A stretch of DNA of 64,000 bases from Allolucifera butyrica (lineage in GTDB: Bacteria > Bacillota > Negativicutes > Sporomusales > UPPP01). The position numbers and the translations under genes were made by a program. Shown here in pieces: positions 16,375 through 25,492 of this stretch; within the stretch, counting starts at the first letter, position 1, and each line of letters opens with the position of its first letter. The stretch is taken from NCBI RefSeq assembly GCF_900476375.1, contig NZ_UPPP01000055.1, forward strand, positions 1 to 64,000, written 5' to 3'. The notes under the pieces were generated by a model. The model was not told the DNA's origin and did not search any database. It saw only the letters and a list, made by a program, of their open reading frames with translations.

Positions 16375-16830
16375 TTATTGTTCGAGCGGCAGGCGGGGAG
16401 TTTCTTTTACGGTGGATAAAATAACCGTTGTTTTGGTTTTGGTGACGCCCTCGATGCTTTTGAGTTTGTTACTGACCAATTCTTCCAATTGTCGCGTGCC
16501 GGTACAGCGCACTTTCAGGATGTAGTCTTCGTCGCCGGCGATGTGATGGCATTCCTGGATAGCCGGCGTATTGGCCACCGCTTGCAGAAAACCGCGGCGA
16601 TGCCGGGGGTGTTCCAGGGTGACGGAAACAAAAGCAGCCAGACCCAGCCCGACGGCTTCCGGATCAAGGATGGCGGCGTAACCGCGGATTACATTCCGTT
16701 CCTCCAGTTTGCGCACCCGTTCGGCGGCGGCCGGAGCGGAAAGTCCCACCATAGCGCCAAGTTCGGCCCAGGTGGTGCGGGCATAGTCCATAAGCTTGCT
16801 AATTAGTTTTAAATCGTTTGAATCTAGCAT
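16375..16830 (-). CDS. Lrp/AsnC-family transcriptional regulator
   Basis: 151 aa. The N-terminal helix-turn-helix (TTWAELGAMVGLSAPAAAERVRKLEERNVIRGY, residues 18-51) is followed by an RAM/ligand domain (AFVSVTLEHPRHRRGF, CHHIAGDEDYILKVRC). It probably senses an amino acid and controls the LysE-type exporter in the same transcript. AAAGGAA lies 9 nt before the ATG. Confidence 0.88.
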   Translation of the reverse strand: MLDSNDLKLISKLMDYARTTWAELGAMVGLSAPAAAERVRKLEERNVIRGYAAILDPEAVGLGLAAFVSVTLEHPRHRRGFLQAVANTPAIQECHHIAGDEDYILKVRCTGTRQLEELVSNKLKSIEGVTKTKTTVILSTVKETPRLPLEQ

Positions 16831-17134
16831 TTAATTATTTCCTTTCGTAATTTTAATATTATTATAATTTTGTTTTAGAAAGAGATCAAGTTTAAAAAGA
16901 GAATCTATAAATAATAGCTATGGAAAACGTCATTAAAACTAGTGAACTACATTGGACATATTTACAAGAATCCGTTAAAATGTAGCCAAGATGAAAAATA
17001 AGGAAGATATTTAAACAGTCTATTAAAATTATTAAAGCAATTTGGTGATATCAGGTAAAAATGTAAACACTTTAATTTTTAAAAAAGTAATTTCAAGCAT
17101 AATATAAAGCTACTAGCGAAAGGACGACTATATT
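16831..17134. other. AT-rich intergenic region between Lrp gene and polysaccharide cluster
   Basis: 304 bp that must hold the divergent promoters of the lrp-like gene and the polysaccharide cluster. It is strongly AT-rich, with no clear hairpin, operator or conserved leader that I could pick out. Confidence 0.5.
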
Positions 17135-18523
17135 ATGCCCGATAAAAGATCTGCTTGCTGGCGCCTGCTAATTATAGCCTGTGACATTTTTTTGCTGGTA
17201 ATGGCTACGTGTCTTGCTGGGCAGTTTACTAATATACGGTTATTTTCCCAATTTAATCTCATTCATCAATATGATGAACTTATTTTCATCATAGGTGCTG
17301 CCGGTTCGTGCCTTATCGTAAACGGGCTTTGTGCGTCAAATAAAAAAATGAATATTTCGCAAATTATTATCAGTGTCATAGTTACTGTTTTTGAATTTTT
17401 AGCCTTGCTTTTGATAAGATGGAAACTTTTTCTTGGCTTGATTTTTTCTCCGTACTTTTATGTGGATTCAGCTCTTATACAATTCAGCTTTCTTTTTACT
17501 TGGCATTATATAATTTATGAATTTGAAATTAAGAAATCACAAAGATTACGGATATTAGTAATTGGTTCGGAAGAATTTTTTGAATATGCCCGCTTTCAGC
17601 TAATGAACTCATTTAAGACATGCGAAATTACTTATAGAGAAACTAAGAGTCTTGATGCTGGTTTTCCAGTAGAGATATACTTACAATCTTTTGACTCGGT
17701 GTTTATTTCAGATGGAATGCCATCAGAAACCAAAAAAGCTATTGTTTTAGCCGCTGATCTCGCTTCCCGGCAGGTGATAATGGTACCTGGCATTTATGAC
17801 GTTTATTGTTCCAGTATGGAATTTGAAACACTTTATGACTGGCCTATTTTCCGGATTGGTTTCCAAGCGCCATCACTGGAAATTAGATTCTTAAAAAGAA
17901 CGTTTGACCTTGTGGTATCGTCATTAGGCATTATACTATTGCTACCTGTTTATATTCTAGTCGGTGTTCTGGTAAAAATTACTTCTCACGGCCAAGTTGT
18001 CTACACCCAAGTGCGCTGTGGGCAAAACGAACGGTTATTTAAAATATACAAGTTTAGAACCATGTATGATTCTGCAGAAGCAATAACCGGGCCTGTTTTT
18101 TGTAGCGAGAATGATCCCCGCGTCACACCGCTTGGCCGCTTTCTAAGAGCAACCAGGATAGATGAATTACCCCAATTATATAATGTTCTGAAGGGCGACA
18201 TGAGCCTTGTTGGTCCACGTCCTGAACGGCCGGAATTTGTCGCTGGGTTTAAGCAGGAGTTTGGGCATTACTCCCTCAGACATAAGGTAAAACCTGGTTT
18301 GACCGGGCTTGCCCAAGTAAGGGGCAAATATAATACCAGCATATCCAATAAAATTCTCTATGACCTGATGTATATACAGAAATGGTCATTCCTAACCGAT
18401 CTGGTTTTGCTATTTGAAACGTTAAAGGTTTTACTTTCGAAAGAAAGTACGGAAGGTGTCAGTCAATCTTCATTGATTGGCAAGCCGGAAAAAGAAAGTC
18501 AGTCCGCCAATTATATAACATAA
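17135..18523 (+). CDS. Polyprenyl-phosphate glycosyl-1-phosphate transferase (initiating sugar transferase)
   Basis: 462 aa. Four N-terminal transmembrane helices and a degenerate nucleotide-binding region precede a membrane hairpin (about residue 270) and the catalytic bacterial sugar transferase domain with KIYKFRTM, RIDELPQLYNVLKGDMSLVGPRPE and KPGLTGLAQVRG. It places the first sugar phosphate on undecaprenyl phosphate on the inner face of the membrane and so starts a polysaccharide repeat unit. It is the first gene of the cluster, with AAAGGAC before the ATG. Donor sugar unknown. Confidence 0.9.
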   Translation: MPDKRSACWRLLIIACDIFLLVMATCLAGQFTNIRLFSQFNLIHQYDELIFIIGAAGSCLIVNGLCASNKKMNISQIIISVIVTVFEFLALLLIRWKLFLGLIFSPYFYVDSALIQFSFLFTWHYIIYEFEIKKSQRLRILVIGSEEFFEYARFQLMNSFKTCEITYRETKSLDAGFPVEIYLQSFDSVFISDGMPSETKKAIVLAADLASRQVIMVPGIYDVYCSSMEFETLYDWPIFRIGFQAPSLEIRFLKRTFDLVVSSLGIILLLPVYILVGVLVKITSHGQVVYTQVRCGQNERLFKIYKFRTMYDSAEAITGPVFCSENDPRVTPLGRFLRATRIDELPQLYNVLKGDMSLVGPRPERPEFVAGFKQEFGHYSLRHKVKPGLTGLAQVRGKYNTSISNKILYDLMYIQKWSFLTDLVLLFETLKVLLSKESTEGVSQSSLIGKPEKESQSANYIT

Positions 18524-18584
18524 GCAATATTATTTATGATGCTTTCTTTTTCAACCTTGTTTTTACATTTGCAGGAGATTTTTT

Positions 18585-20147
18585 ATGAAATTAGCTGGTC
18601 CACTCCTACAATCTACATTAGTAATTATATTATTATCCGGCATCGGTAAGACCCTTGGTCTCATAAGAGAGACGTCTATGGCGGCAATATTTGGAGTATC
18701 CCGGGATATGGACGCATTTTTAGTGGCGGCAATTATCCCGCAGCTCTTGAGTAGCCTTATGAAAAGCGGGGTCCTTAAAACATATGTTGCTTTGTTTCAC
18801 AAAGTTATGGCGGAAGAAGGCTGGTCAGCGGCCATTGCTTTGACTAAGACGCTATTATTAGTTTTCTTTGGCTGCGGATGCTTGCTATTCGTCTTCTTCC
18901 ATAGCTTTGCTAAGCTGTTGATCGAGACAATCGCTCCCGGCTTTGACCTGGAAAAAGTAGCGTTAACCACTAAATTGTTCAAGATTATGCTTCCGGCAGT
19001 TATGCTAACGTTCTCGACTGAACTTCTCGGCTCTTTTCAACAAGCGACCAATAAATTTGCCATTGCATTTTCCGGGGCTTCGATTTATAACATCTTTTCG
19101 ATCGTGTTCATTTGGCTTTTTTCGTATCGCTTTGAAATATATGCTGCAGCATTTGCCTTTCTTGCTGCTTCTGTCGTACAGTTTATGGCTCAACTTTATG
19201 GAAGCATCCGATGTGAACTGTGGACTAAGCTAGAGTTTCGCTTTGATTTACCCCGATTGATAGAAATCGGAAAGCTTTTTTTGCCGGTGTTTATTGGCGT
19301 AGGCTTGTCTCAAATGAGCTTTCTTGTTGACCGGATGTTTGCATCTCAATTGTCTTCAGGCAATATTGCCGCCCTTAGTTATACCTATAGAATCTATTGG
19401 TTAGTAGTTTCACTATTGGTCGTTCCGGTAACGACCGCCAGTTATCCAACACTGGCCGCTTATTACAATCAAGAGAAATTCCGTTCTTTAAAATATACAT
19501 TCCAACAATTGTGGCAAATAATAGTCTTTATAATGTTGCCCTTTTTCCTGTATCTTGCCTTACATTCCGAAATGATTATCCGGCTTATTTTCCAACATGG
19601 TGCATTTGGCGATTACGCCGTCTCCTTAACTTCTAGCCTAATGACTTTCGTTTTAATTGGTTTATCCTTTCAATCCGTTATGCTTTTATTCCTGGATATT
19701 TTTTATATTATGCAAAAACCAAAAATCCCAATGTATTGTACAGCAATAGTAGTGTCGTTGAAGCTTGTTCTGAATTTCCTGCTTGTTCGAGTCTTGGGAG
19801 CTAAAGGGTTAGCTTTGTCAACATCTCTTTCGCAAATAGTAGGGTGCCTTATGTTATTGCTCATTCTTAGACTTAAGCTGAATTTAATAGACGGAAAATA
19901 CTTTATTAGGAATTATTTTTCCATATTTATTATTTCTGTTCCTGGCTGTATAATGGCCCTTACTGCCGAAAAAATCAGCGCGATATTTTGTTTTGGCTAT
20001 TTCCCGTCATTAATTTTGGGTTCACTTGGGTTTTGGTTACCGTTCTTATTTATCGCCATCAGAAGCAGGCGGCCGGAAGTTAATTTAGTTTTAAACTTCC
20101 TTCAAAATAAGTCCTGGTTTCAACGAGTTGCCACGATATTGAAATAA
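18585..20147 (+). CDS. MurJ/MviN-family lipid-linked oligosaccharide flippase
   Basis: 520 aa with about 14 transmembrane helices. SGIGKTLGLIRETSMAAIFG at the N terminus and GFDLEKVALTTKLFKIMLPA are typical of MviN/MurJ, as are the arginine and aspartate residues in helices (FLVDRMF). In a polysaccharide cluster it probably does the job of a Wzx flippase, moving the lipid-linked unit across the membrane, rather than being the essential lipid II flippase. AGGAGA precedes the ATG; it ends 18 nt before the next start. Confidence 0.85.
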   Translation: MKLAGPLLQSTLVIILLSGIGKTLGLIRETSMAAIFGVSRDMDAFLVAAIIPQLLSSLMKSGVLKTYVALFHKVMAEEGWSAAIALTKTLLLVFFGCGCLLFVFFHSFAKLLIETIAPGFDLEKVALTTKLFKIMLPAVMLTFSTELLGSFQQATNKFAIAFSGASIYNIFSIVFIWLFSYRFEIYAAAFAFLAASVVQFMAQLYGSIRCELWTKLEFRFDLPRLIEIGKLFLPVFIGVGLSQMSFLVDRMFASQLSSGNIAALSYTYRIYWLVVSLLVVPVTTASYPTLAAYYNQEKFRSLKYTFQQLWQIIVFIMLPFFLYLALHSEMIIRLIFQHGAFGDYAVSLTSSLMTFVLIGLSFQSVMLLFLDIFYIMQKPKIPMYCTAIVVSLKLVLNFLLVRVLGAKGLALSTSLSQIVGCLMLLLILRLKLNLIDGKYFIRNYFSIFIISVPGCIMALTAEKISAIFCFGYFPSLILGSLGFWLPFLFIAIRSRRPEVNLVLNFLQNKSWFQRVATILK

Positions 20148-20165
20148 TTGCTGTGGAGGAAATTT

Positions 20166-21242
20166 ATGATTTTAATTTTTTCCCGGTACGCTTTTGGCTC
20201 TATAGTAGGTGGAGTGGAATCAAGAGTTAAATCTATTGATGAATTTTTTGCTGATCACAAACGTATATATATTGACTTTCGATCTAACACGGCAAAGATT
20301 GTTACCCATACTGTATCCGATAAAATTACCACCATTCAGTGCCGATTGTTCCGACATCTTCCTTATATCATATTATTACTTTGGCGCTCTGATGTTGTTT
20401 ACTGTCATACTCTGGGATATGCGTTTCGTATATTGCCTTTTTTTCTATTTAAAAAAGTAATTGTAGACTTTCATGGAGCTGGTCCGGAAGAAGCGTTGGT
20501 TTTGACCGGTAGCAGATTTCGGTACTTTGTGCTCCGGATATTTGAATATCTTGCTTGCCGATTATCCTATCGAGTCGTTGTGGTTACCGAGAGGCTGTTT
20601 AGTCATTTTGAAAAACTGTATGGACTGCAAAGAGATAAGACATTTATTATACCTATACTACCGCCGCCGTGGGTTGAACCAGAAGAAAATTTATTCCTGC
20701 GTCGCTACACTGTCTATAGCGGCAGTCTGCATAAATGGCAAATGATTGATTTTATGCTACACTCTATTGCAAAAAGTAAAACTCCATACCCCATCCTGTT
20801 ATTAACTGGTGAAACTCAAGACATGCAGGTGAAAGTTAACTGCCTGGCAACAGAAGTTCAGGAAAAAATTTATATAACTACAGTTTGCCGTGAGCAATTG
20901 GATGACTATTACAAACAGTCCATTTTAGGGTTCGTATTGAGAGATGAATCAGTGATTAATAAAGTAGCTTGTCCTACAAAACTGGTTGATTATATAAATA
21001 ATGGCATTATACCGGTAATGTACTCAAGACAGATAGGGGATTTCGGCGACATTCTGAGTATTTCTATTGAAGAATATATAAATGGTACGCTTCCGAACGA
21101 GGATGAATTACAGCGAATTCGGGCGCATAATCACTATGTATTTCAGGCCATCTACAATAAATGCCGGATTAATATTCAAGCCTTGCAGCGAGCTGTTGAT
21201 TCATGTTGTAACAGGAGAAAAAAATGCAACCAAATGGTTTGA
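20166..21242 (+). CDS. Glycosyltransferase, GT4-like
   Basis: 358 aa. The N-terminal half opens with FSRYAFGSIVGGVESR, an acceptor-side glycine-rich loop seen in GT-B enzymes, then VVYCHTLGYAFRI and VIVDFHGAGPEEA. The C-terminal half has TVYSGSLHKWQMIDFML, GFVLRDESVINKVACPTKLVDYINNGIIPV, which fits the donor-binding part of GT4. It adds a sugar to the lipid-linked unit on the cytoplasmic side. The ATG at 20166 has GGAGG upstream; a TTG at 20148 is only an in-frame extension. Confidence 0.78.
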   Translation: MILIFSRYAFGSIVGGVESRVKSIDEFFADHKRIYIDFRSNTAKIVTHTVSDKITTIQCRLFRHLPYIILLLWRSDVVYCHTLGYAFRILPFFLFKKVIVDFHGAGPEEALVLTGSRFRYFVLRIFEYLACRLSYRVVVVTERLFSHFEKLYGLQRDKTFIIPILPPPWVEPEENLFLRRYTVYSGSLHKWQMIDFMLHSIAKSKTPYPILLLTGETQDMQVKVNCLATEVQEKIYITTVCREQLDDYYKQSILGFVLRDESVINKVACPTKLVDYINNGIIPVMYSRQIGDFGDILSISIEEYINGTLPNEDELQRIRAHNHYVFQAIYNKCRINIQALQRAVDSCCNRRKKCNQMV

Positions 21243-22429
21243 TCCCCAAAACGCTGGCCTGGGTTATTGTTTTTTCCCAGACTTTATGGATTATGCCTTT
21301 TACGATCGAGTGGCCTATCTACCGTATAGGGGTGGTCATTGCGGCCTGTTTTTTTCTATACATTGTCCGTAAGAATCTATTAACTTATAATGACATTGTT
21401 CTTTTAGTTGCACTACTCTTTATTCCAGCTATATGGTTCGGACTGGAGGCAGCTATAGCCGGTAATATCCAAATATTTAAAACTGCGATTGTCTATTCCC
21501 TGTTTATAATTTCCGGGTTTACTCTGTATAAATGCTGCTCTCTTGCTTATCTATGCGGAATCTTACGTGTCTTTGTTCTAATTAATTTGATTTTAATTCC
21601 AATCTGGTCCATTAACGGTAAAGCGGAGGTGTATACACCGGCAGACTCTAGGCTTGATAGTATGAGAGTACTCAACTGGTGCGGAATAGATCAGAAAATA
21701 GTCGTTTATAAGGACGGCATTCAACGCTTTGGCGGATTTACCCGAAACCCGAATATTTTAGCATGTTTAGCGTTTATCGGTAGCATTGGTTTCTTTGTGA
21801 ACAAGACTAGACGCAGTGAAAAGATTTTGTGGACAATAGCACTCATTATGCTATTGTGGGCAACTCAATCCCGAGGAACACTAGTCTTGTTGGGAATATT
21901 CGTAATAGTTTTGACTTTTGCTGCCATTGAAAAGAAGGCGCATCGTATGTTGTTTATCAGCACTATTATGGGGTTAGACAGTATAATTTTCACTATAATG
22001 AGTCATTTGCGAGTAGGCAGCGATATAAGTTCGGGTAGGCTTAACCAAGGGCGTTTGGCATTTAGTAGCCTCGATATCCATAGCATTTGGCTTGGATTCG
22101 GTTATAATCAGTCTTACGAAAAACTTAGCAAAGTGCTTCATGTTTCATATGGCATTGATAACACTTACTTGACAATGTTAATTGAACATGGGATTATCGG
22201 CTCGATTGTCCTTTTCTCCTGTTTGGCGTTTGCGATCCTATATGCTTATCATTGCCAGAAAGCAGCTTCGAAAAAAAAGAAAGCGGTTTATATAGCATTT
22301 TTTTTGGCTTGGCTTGTCTATTCAGGATTTGAAACAGCATTTTTCAAAAACATATTTAATCAAACATTTGTGACTTTCTTAATTCTCACTTATACCAGTG
22401 ATGAAAATGGCATATGTAAAACAGGGTGA
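21224..22429 (+). CDS. O-antigen ligase/polymerase family membrane protein
   Basis: 401 aa with about ten transmembrane helices and a large outer loop (about residues 130-180). The segment GGFTRNPNILACLAFI and the later SGRLNQGRLAFSSLDIHSIWLGFGYN are the signature of the Wzy_C/O-antigen ligase fold. It probably polymerises or transfers the exported repeat units. It overlaps the upstream glycosyltransferase by 19 nt, indicating translational coupling. Confidence 0.82.
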   Translation: MQPNGLIPKTLAWVIVFSQTLWIMPFTIEWPIYRIGVVIAACFFLYIVRKNLLTYNDIVLLVALLFIPAIWFGLEAAIAGNIQIFKTAIVYSLFIISGFTLYKCCSLAYLCGILRVFVLINLILIPIWSINGKAEVYTPADSRLDSMRVLNWCGIDQKIVVYKDGIQRFGGFTRNPNILACLAFIGSIGFFVNKTRRSEKILWTIALIMLLWATQSRGTLVLLGIFVIVLTFAAIEKKAHRMLFISTIMGLDSIIFTIMSHLRVGSDISSGRLNQGRLAFSSLDIHSIWLGFGYNQSYEKLSKVLHVSYGIDNTYLTMLIEHGIIGSIVLFSCLAFAILYAYHCQKAASKKKKAVYIAFFLAWLVYSGFETAFFKNIFNQTFVTFLILTYTSDENGICKTG

Positions 22430-22433
22430 TCAC

Positions 22434-23585
22434 ATGCGGCCGATAAAGATTCTTTATATTATTTCTTCTCTGCGTCGCTGCGGGCCAACAACGGTATTAC
22501 TCAACATTATGAATTCTTTGGACCGAAAGCTTTTTGAGGTTAGAGTCATGACATTATCACCTGAGGGGAGTGATTCTCTTGCCTCAACTGTTCAAGATGC
22601 TGGTTTTAAGATATACTTCGGGAACTGTGACCGATTGAGAGGGTTATACAGTGTACGCCGGCATATTTTAGCTGTTATCGACCAATTTCAGCCCGATATT
22701 ACCCATTCGCACGGTGTGCGGCCGGACATCATAAACGCTTTTGTAAATAATAAGACAGTTACTTTTTCGACCATACATAACTCGTTAAATGGAGTTTACA
22801 AGCTCAAATACGGGAAATTAACCGGAGAAATGATGGATATCCTCCAATTGGCTGCAATAAAACGCATCCGCTATCCGGTTGCTTGTGCAAAGACACTTGC
22901 CGAAGAATTGAAATCTAATTATGGGATAAATACGGCGATCGTTTCTAATGGGATCGATTTGTCAGTATTTAATGGTACATCAACTAAAACTAAAAAAGAA
23001 CTTCTCATTGAGCTTAATCTGCCTGATGCATCTCTTGTATTTGTTACATCCGGTGCCTTGACGGCTTGGAAGGACCCATTTTTAATAATGAATGCCTTTA
23101 CTGCTTCGGCTATAGGTAAAAAAGCGGTATTAGTAATTTGCGGCGATGGTCCTTTAAGAGAAGCTTGCCAAAAGCAAGTTGCCGGGAATCCACGGATTTA
23201 TTTTACCGGCAATGTTTGCAATATCAAGTCTTATTTAATGGCGGCCGATTACTTCATATCGGCCTCAAAAATTGAGGGCCTGCCCAATGCAGTCCTTGAG
23301 GCTATGGCTTGTTATCTGCCGGTTATATTATCGGACATTCCGGCTCACCGGGAAATTTTAGCTTATGATTATCGAGCAGGAATACTGTTTGATCAAGCCC
23401 ATTCGGAAAATCTTATCAGAACATTGGATAATTTGGATTTTATCACTAGTGATACCGGTCTCTATGCTCGAAAAGTTATAAAGAACCATTTTTCTAAAGA
23501 GATCATGACTGGAAAGTACGCAGCATTGTATGAAATGGCGTGTTCTCAAAGCGATAGGGAGAGGGGACTATGGCCCAAGGCATAA
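22434..23585 (+). CDS. Family 4 glycosyltransferase
   Basis: 383 aa. GT-B fold with ITHSHGVRPDIINAF in the N-terminal domain and the donor motif SASKIEGLPNAVLEAMACYLPVI (EX7E type) in the C-terminal domain. The start is the ATG at 22434, just after AGGGTGAT; an in-frame GTG at 22398 would overlap the upstream gene more. It transfers a nucleotide-activated sugar to the growing repeat unit. Confidence 0.88.
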   Translation: MRPIKILYIISSLRRCGPTTVLLNIMNSLDRKLFEVRVMTLSPEGSDSLASTVQDAGFKIYFGNCDRLRGLYSVRRHILAVIDQFQPDITHSHGVRPDIINAFVNNKTVTFSTIHNSLNGVYKLKYGKLTGEMMDILQLAAIKRIRYPVACAKTLAEELKSNYGINTAIVSNGIDLSVFNGTSTKTKKELLIELNLPDASLVFVTSGALTAWKDPFLIMNAFTASAIGKKAVLVICGDGPLREACQKQVAGNPRIYFTGNVCNIKSYLMAADYFISASKIEGLPNAVLEAMACYLPVILSDIPAHREILAYDYRAGILFDQAHSENLIRTLDNLDFITSDTGLYARKVIKNHFSKEIMTGKYAALYEMACSQSDRERGLWPKA

Positions 23586-24793
23586 TAATTATTGTTGAAA
23601 GTTATGTTCGCTGGATTTTTTTTAGCCGTATGCAAAAGGCCATGGAGCAACTAGGAGTCCGCTTATTGTATTTCACAACTTGTCCTTCCGTGTATTTTAG
23701 CGCGAAAAAGGCCGGGGCCGATATTAAGATGCTTGCCTTGAATAATACTGCATTTAACGGCTCAATGGAACCGGAATGTTATGAAAATACTTTAGATGTA
23801 AAATCAGGTGAGCTAAGTAGAGCAAGTGCCCAAAAGGTCGCACGGAGTATCTATGCAAATCTGTTGGCGGCAAATAAATCAATGAATGCTGATACCCTTT
23901 TTATATATAACGGCACTACCATCTTAGGGGCCGTCGCTACGCAGTTTGCTCGCGATCAGGGCTTAAAAACCCTTTTTTTTGAACTAGCCAACCTGCCGGG
24001 AAAGATGTTTGTTGATCCCGAAGGGATCGGCGGCTTCTCCCGTTTGTACCGTAGTACATCCATATTAAAGAACTACACTTGCAATTTAAAAGAATTCGAA
24101 ACATGGCGACGATCTTTTATCGCTGAAAAGCTAAACAACTCTAATGTCCCCCAGGTAGTATTCGGTAAAAGCTCAATGCAAGACTACCTGTTCTATACCG
24201 GTGATAAGCTGTATTTCGCCTTTCTCACCAAAGAACCAATAAAATATATTCTGAATTACGGGGATAAATTTAGCAAGGCTTTTTCTAAACACGTAGCTTT
24301 GCAGTATGATTCATCTGAAAGTTTCGCGCACACTTCTTATATTTTTTTTCCAATGCAAGTGAGCCATGATAGTCAAATACTAATCCATAGCAATTTCGAT
24401 AACTTTACGGCGATAAAAAAAGCCTATTCATTATCACGGAAAATGGGAGCGAATTTGGTAGTTAAGCCTCACCCCGCCGAAACAGACCGGGAATATCTGG
24501 GTAAAGTATATAATCTAAAACGTCAGCTTGGTTTCTACCTGGTTTCAGACAATACGATAAAGCTCATACAGAATGCACAAGCTATTATTACAATTAATTC
24601 GACAGTAGGACTGGAAGCAAAAATCATGAAAAGAAATGTTTATGTGCTGGGAAGAGCAATATATGCCAACTTTGATGAAAATATGTTGGCGAGCTATGTA
24701 ATGAAATATCTGTTGAATATCAATTACTTTTCCTTTGATCCAATTTCAACAGATACAGCCTGTTTGTTGCTGGAAAGGGCTGATATATGTTGA
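23570..24793 (+). CDS. Capsule polysaccharide biosynthesis protein (KpsC/KpsS/LipB-like)
   Basis: 407 aa. The C-terminal half has IFFPMQVSHDSQILIHSNF, ANLVVKPHPAETDREYLGK and IITINSTVGLEAKIMKRNVYVLG, the conserved blocks of the KpsC/KpsS family. Known members add Kdo linkers to a lipid anchor of group 2 capsules. This suggests the product is anchored at the cell surface, in keeping with an outer-membrane cell. It overlaps the upstream glycosyltransferase by 16 nt. Confidence 0.8.
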   Translation: MAQGIIIIVESYVRWIFFSRMQKAMEQLGVRLLYFTTCPSVYFSAKKAGADIKMLALNNTAFNGSMEPECYENTLDVKSGELSRASAQKVARSIYANLLAANKSMNADTLFIYNGTTILGAVATQFARDQGLKTLFFELANLPGKMFVDPEGIGGFSRLYRSTSILKNYTCNLKEFETWRRSFIAEKLNNSNVPQVVFGKSSMQDYLFYTGDKLYFAFLTKEPIKYILNYGDKFSKAFSKHVALQYDSSESFAHTSYIFFPMQVSHDSQILIHSNFDNFTAIKKAYSLSRKMGANLVVKPHPAETDREYLGKVYNLKRQLGFYLVSDNTIKLIQNAQAIITINSTVGLEAKIMKRNVYVLGRAIYANFDENMLASYVMKYLLNINYFSFDPISTDTACLLLERADIC

Positions 24794-25428
24794 CTCAACG
24801 CCTAAAATTACTGCCGGCAGCTATTTTTTTAATCCTTATAGCCTTCTATCTTTTGCCTGATGCGGGCAGCTGGCTGGCAGTCAATCCTTCCGGGAGTACT
24901 GTTTCTCAAAAATATGATGTCATTATTCTTTTATGCGGTGAAAGAGATGGCAGGATTGAAACAGCTTTAACAGCGTATCAAGAAAATCTAGCGCCCCAAA
25001 TTATTGTTTCGGGAGGTCCAATTTATGTCAGCGGCAAAAGCGAAGCATATTTTGTCGGACAAATATTAGTTAAACTTGGTGTACCCCAAAAGGCTATCTT
25101 GATCGAACCCAACTCTGCCAGCACCTGGGAGAATGCTCTTTTTTCCAAAAAGCTGATGATAAACAAAGGTTTTCACTCAGCACTTGTTGTTACATCTGAT
25201 TATCATATGCGTAGAGCCTGCGCAATTTTTCGTTTTGTGTTTCATCAGGCCGGATTCAGGGTTGGATACTTGCCGGCCCCGTCTGACCGGTTTAATCCTT
25301 ACCAATGGTGGACGTCACAAAGTTCAATTGTTCTTGTAATTAAAGAGTACGCAAAAATGATTTATAACTTTTGCTTACATCGGTTCACCATTGCAGATTT
25401 GATTGAAAAAAATTATAATATGCGCTAA
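24787..25428 (+). CDS. YdcF/SanA-like (DUF218) membrane protein
   Basis: 213 aa. One N-terminal transmembrane helix, then the DUF218 fold: YDVIILLCGERDGRIETAL, QIIVSGGPIYVSGKSEA, ILIEPNSASTWENALFS and VTSDYHMRRACAIF. The family is thought to act on envelope or lipid carriers, and one member (ElyC) affects undecaprenyl-linked envelope sugars. That fits the last place in the polysaccharide cluster. It overlaps the previous gene by 7 nt. Confidence 0.85.
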   Translation: MLTQRLKLLPAAIFLILIAFYLLPDAGSWLAVNPSGSTVSQKYDVIILLCGERDGRIETALTAYQENLAPQIIVSGGPIYVSGKSEAYFVGQILVKLGVPQKAILIEPNSASTWENALFSKKLMINKGFHSALVVTSDYHMRRACAIFRFVFHQAGFRVGYLPAPSDRFNPYQWWTSQSSIVLVIKEYAKMIYNFCLHRFTIADLIEKNYNMR

Positions 25429-25492
25429 TCAATATTCCGAGGTTGTATTTGTTTTGCCGGCGGCAAGATCGCCAGAGGGGAGTCTGAACATT

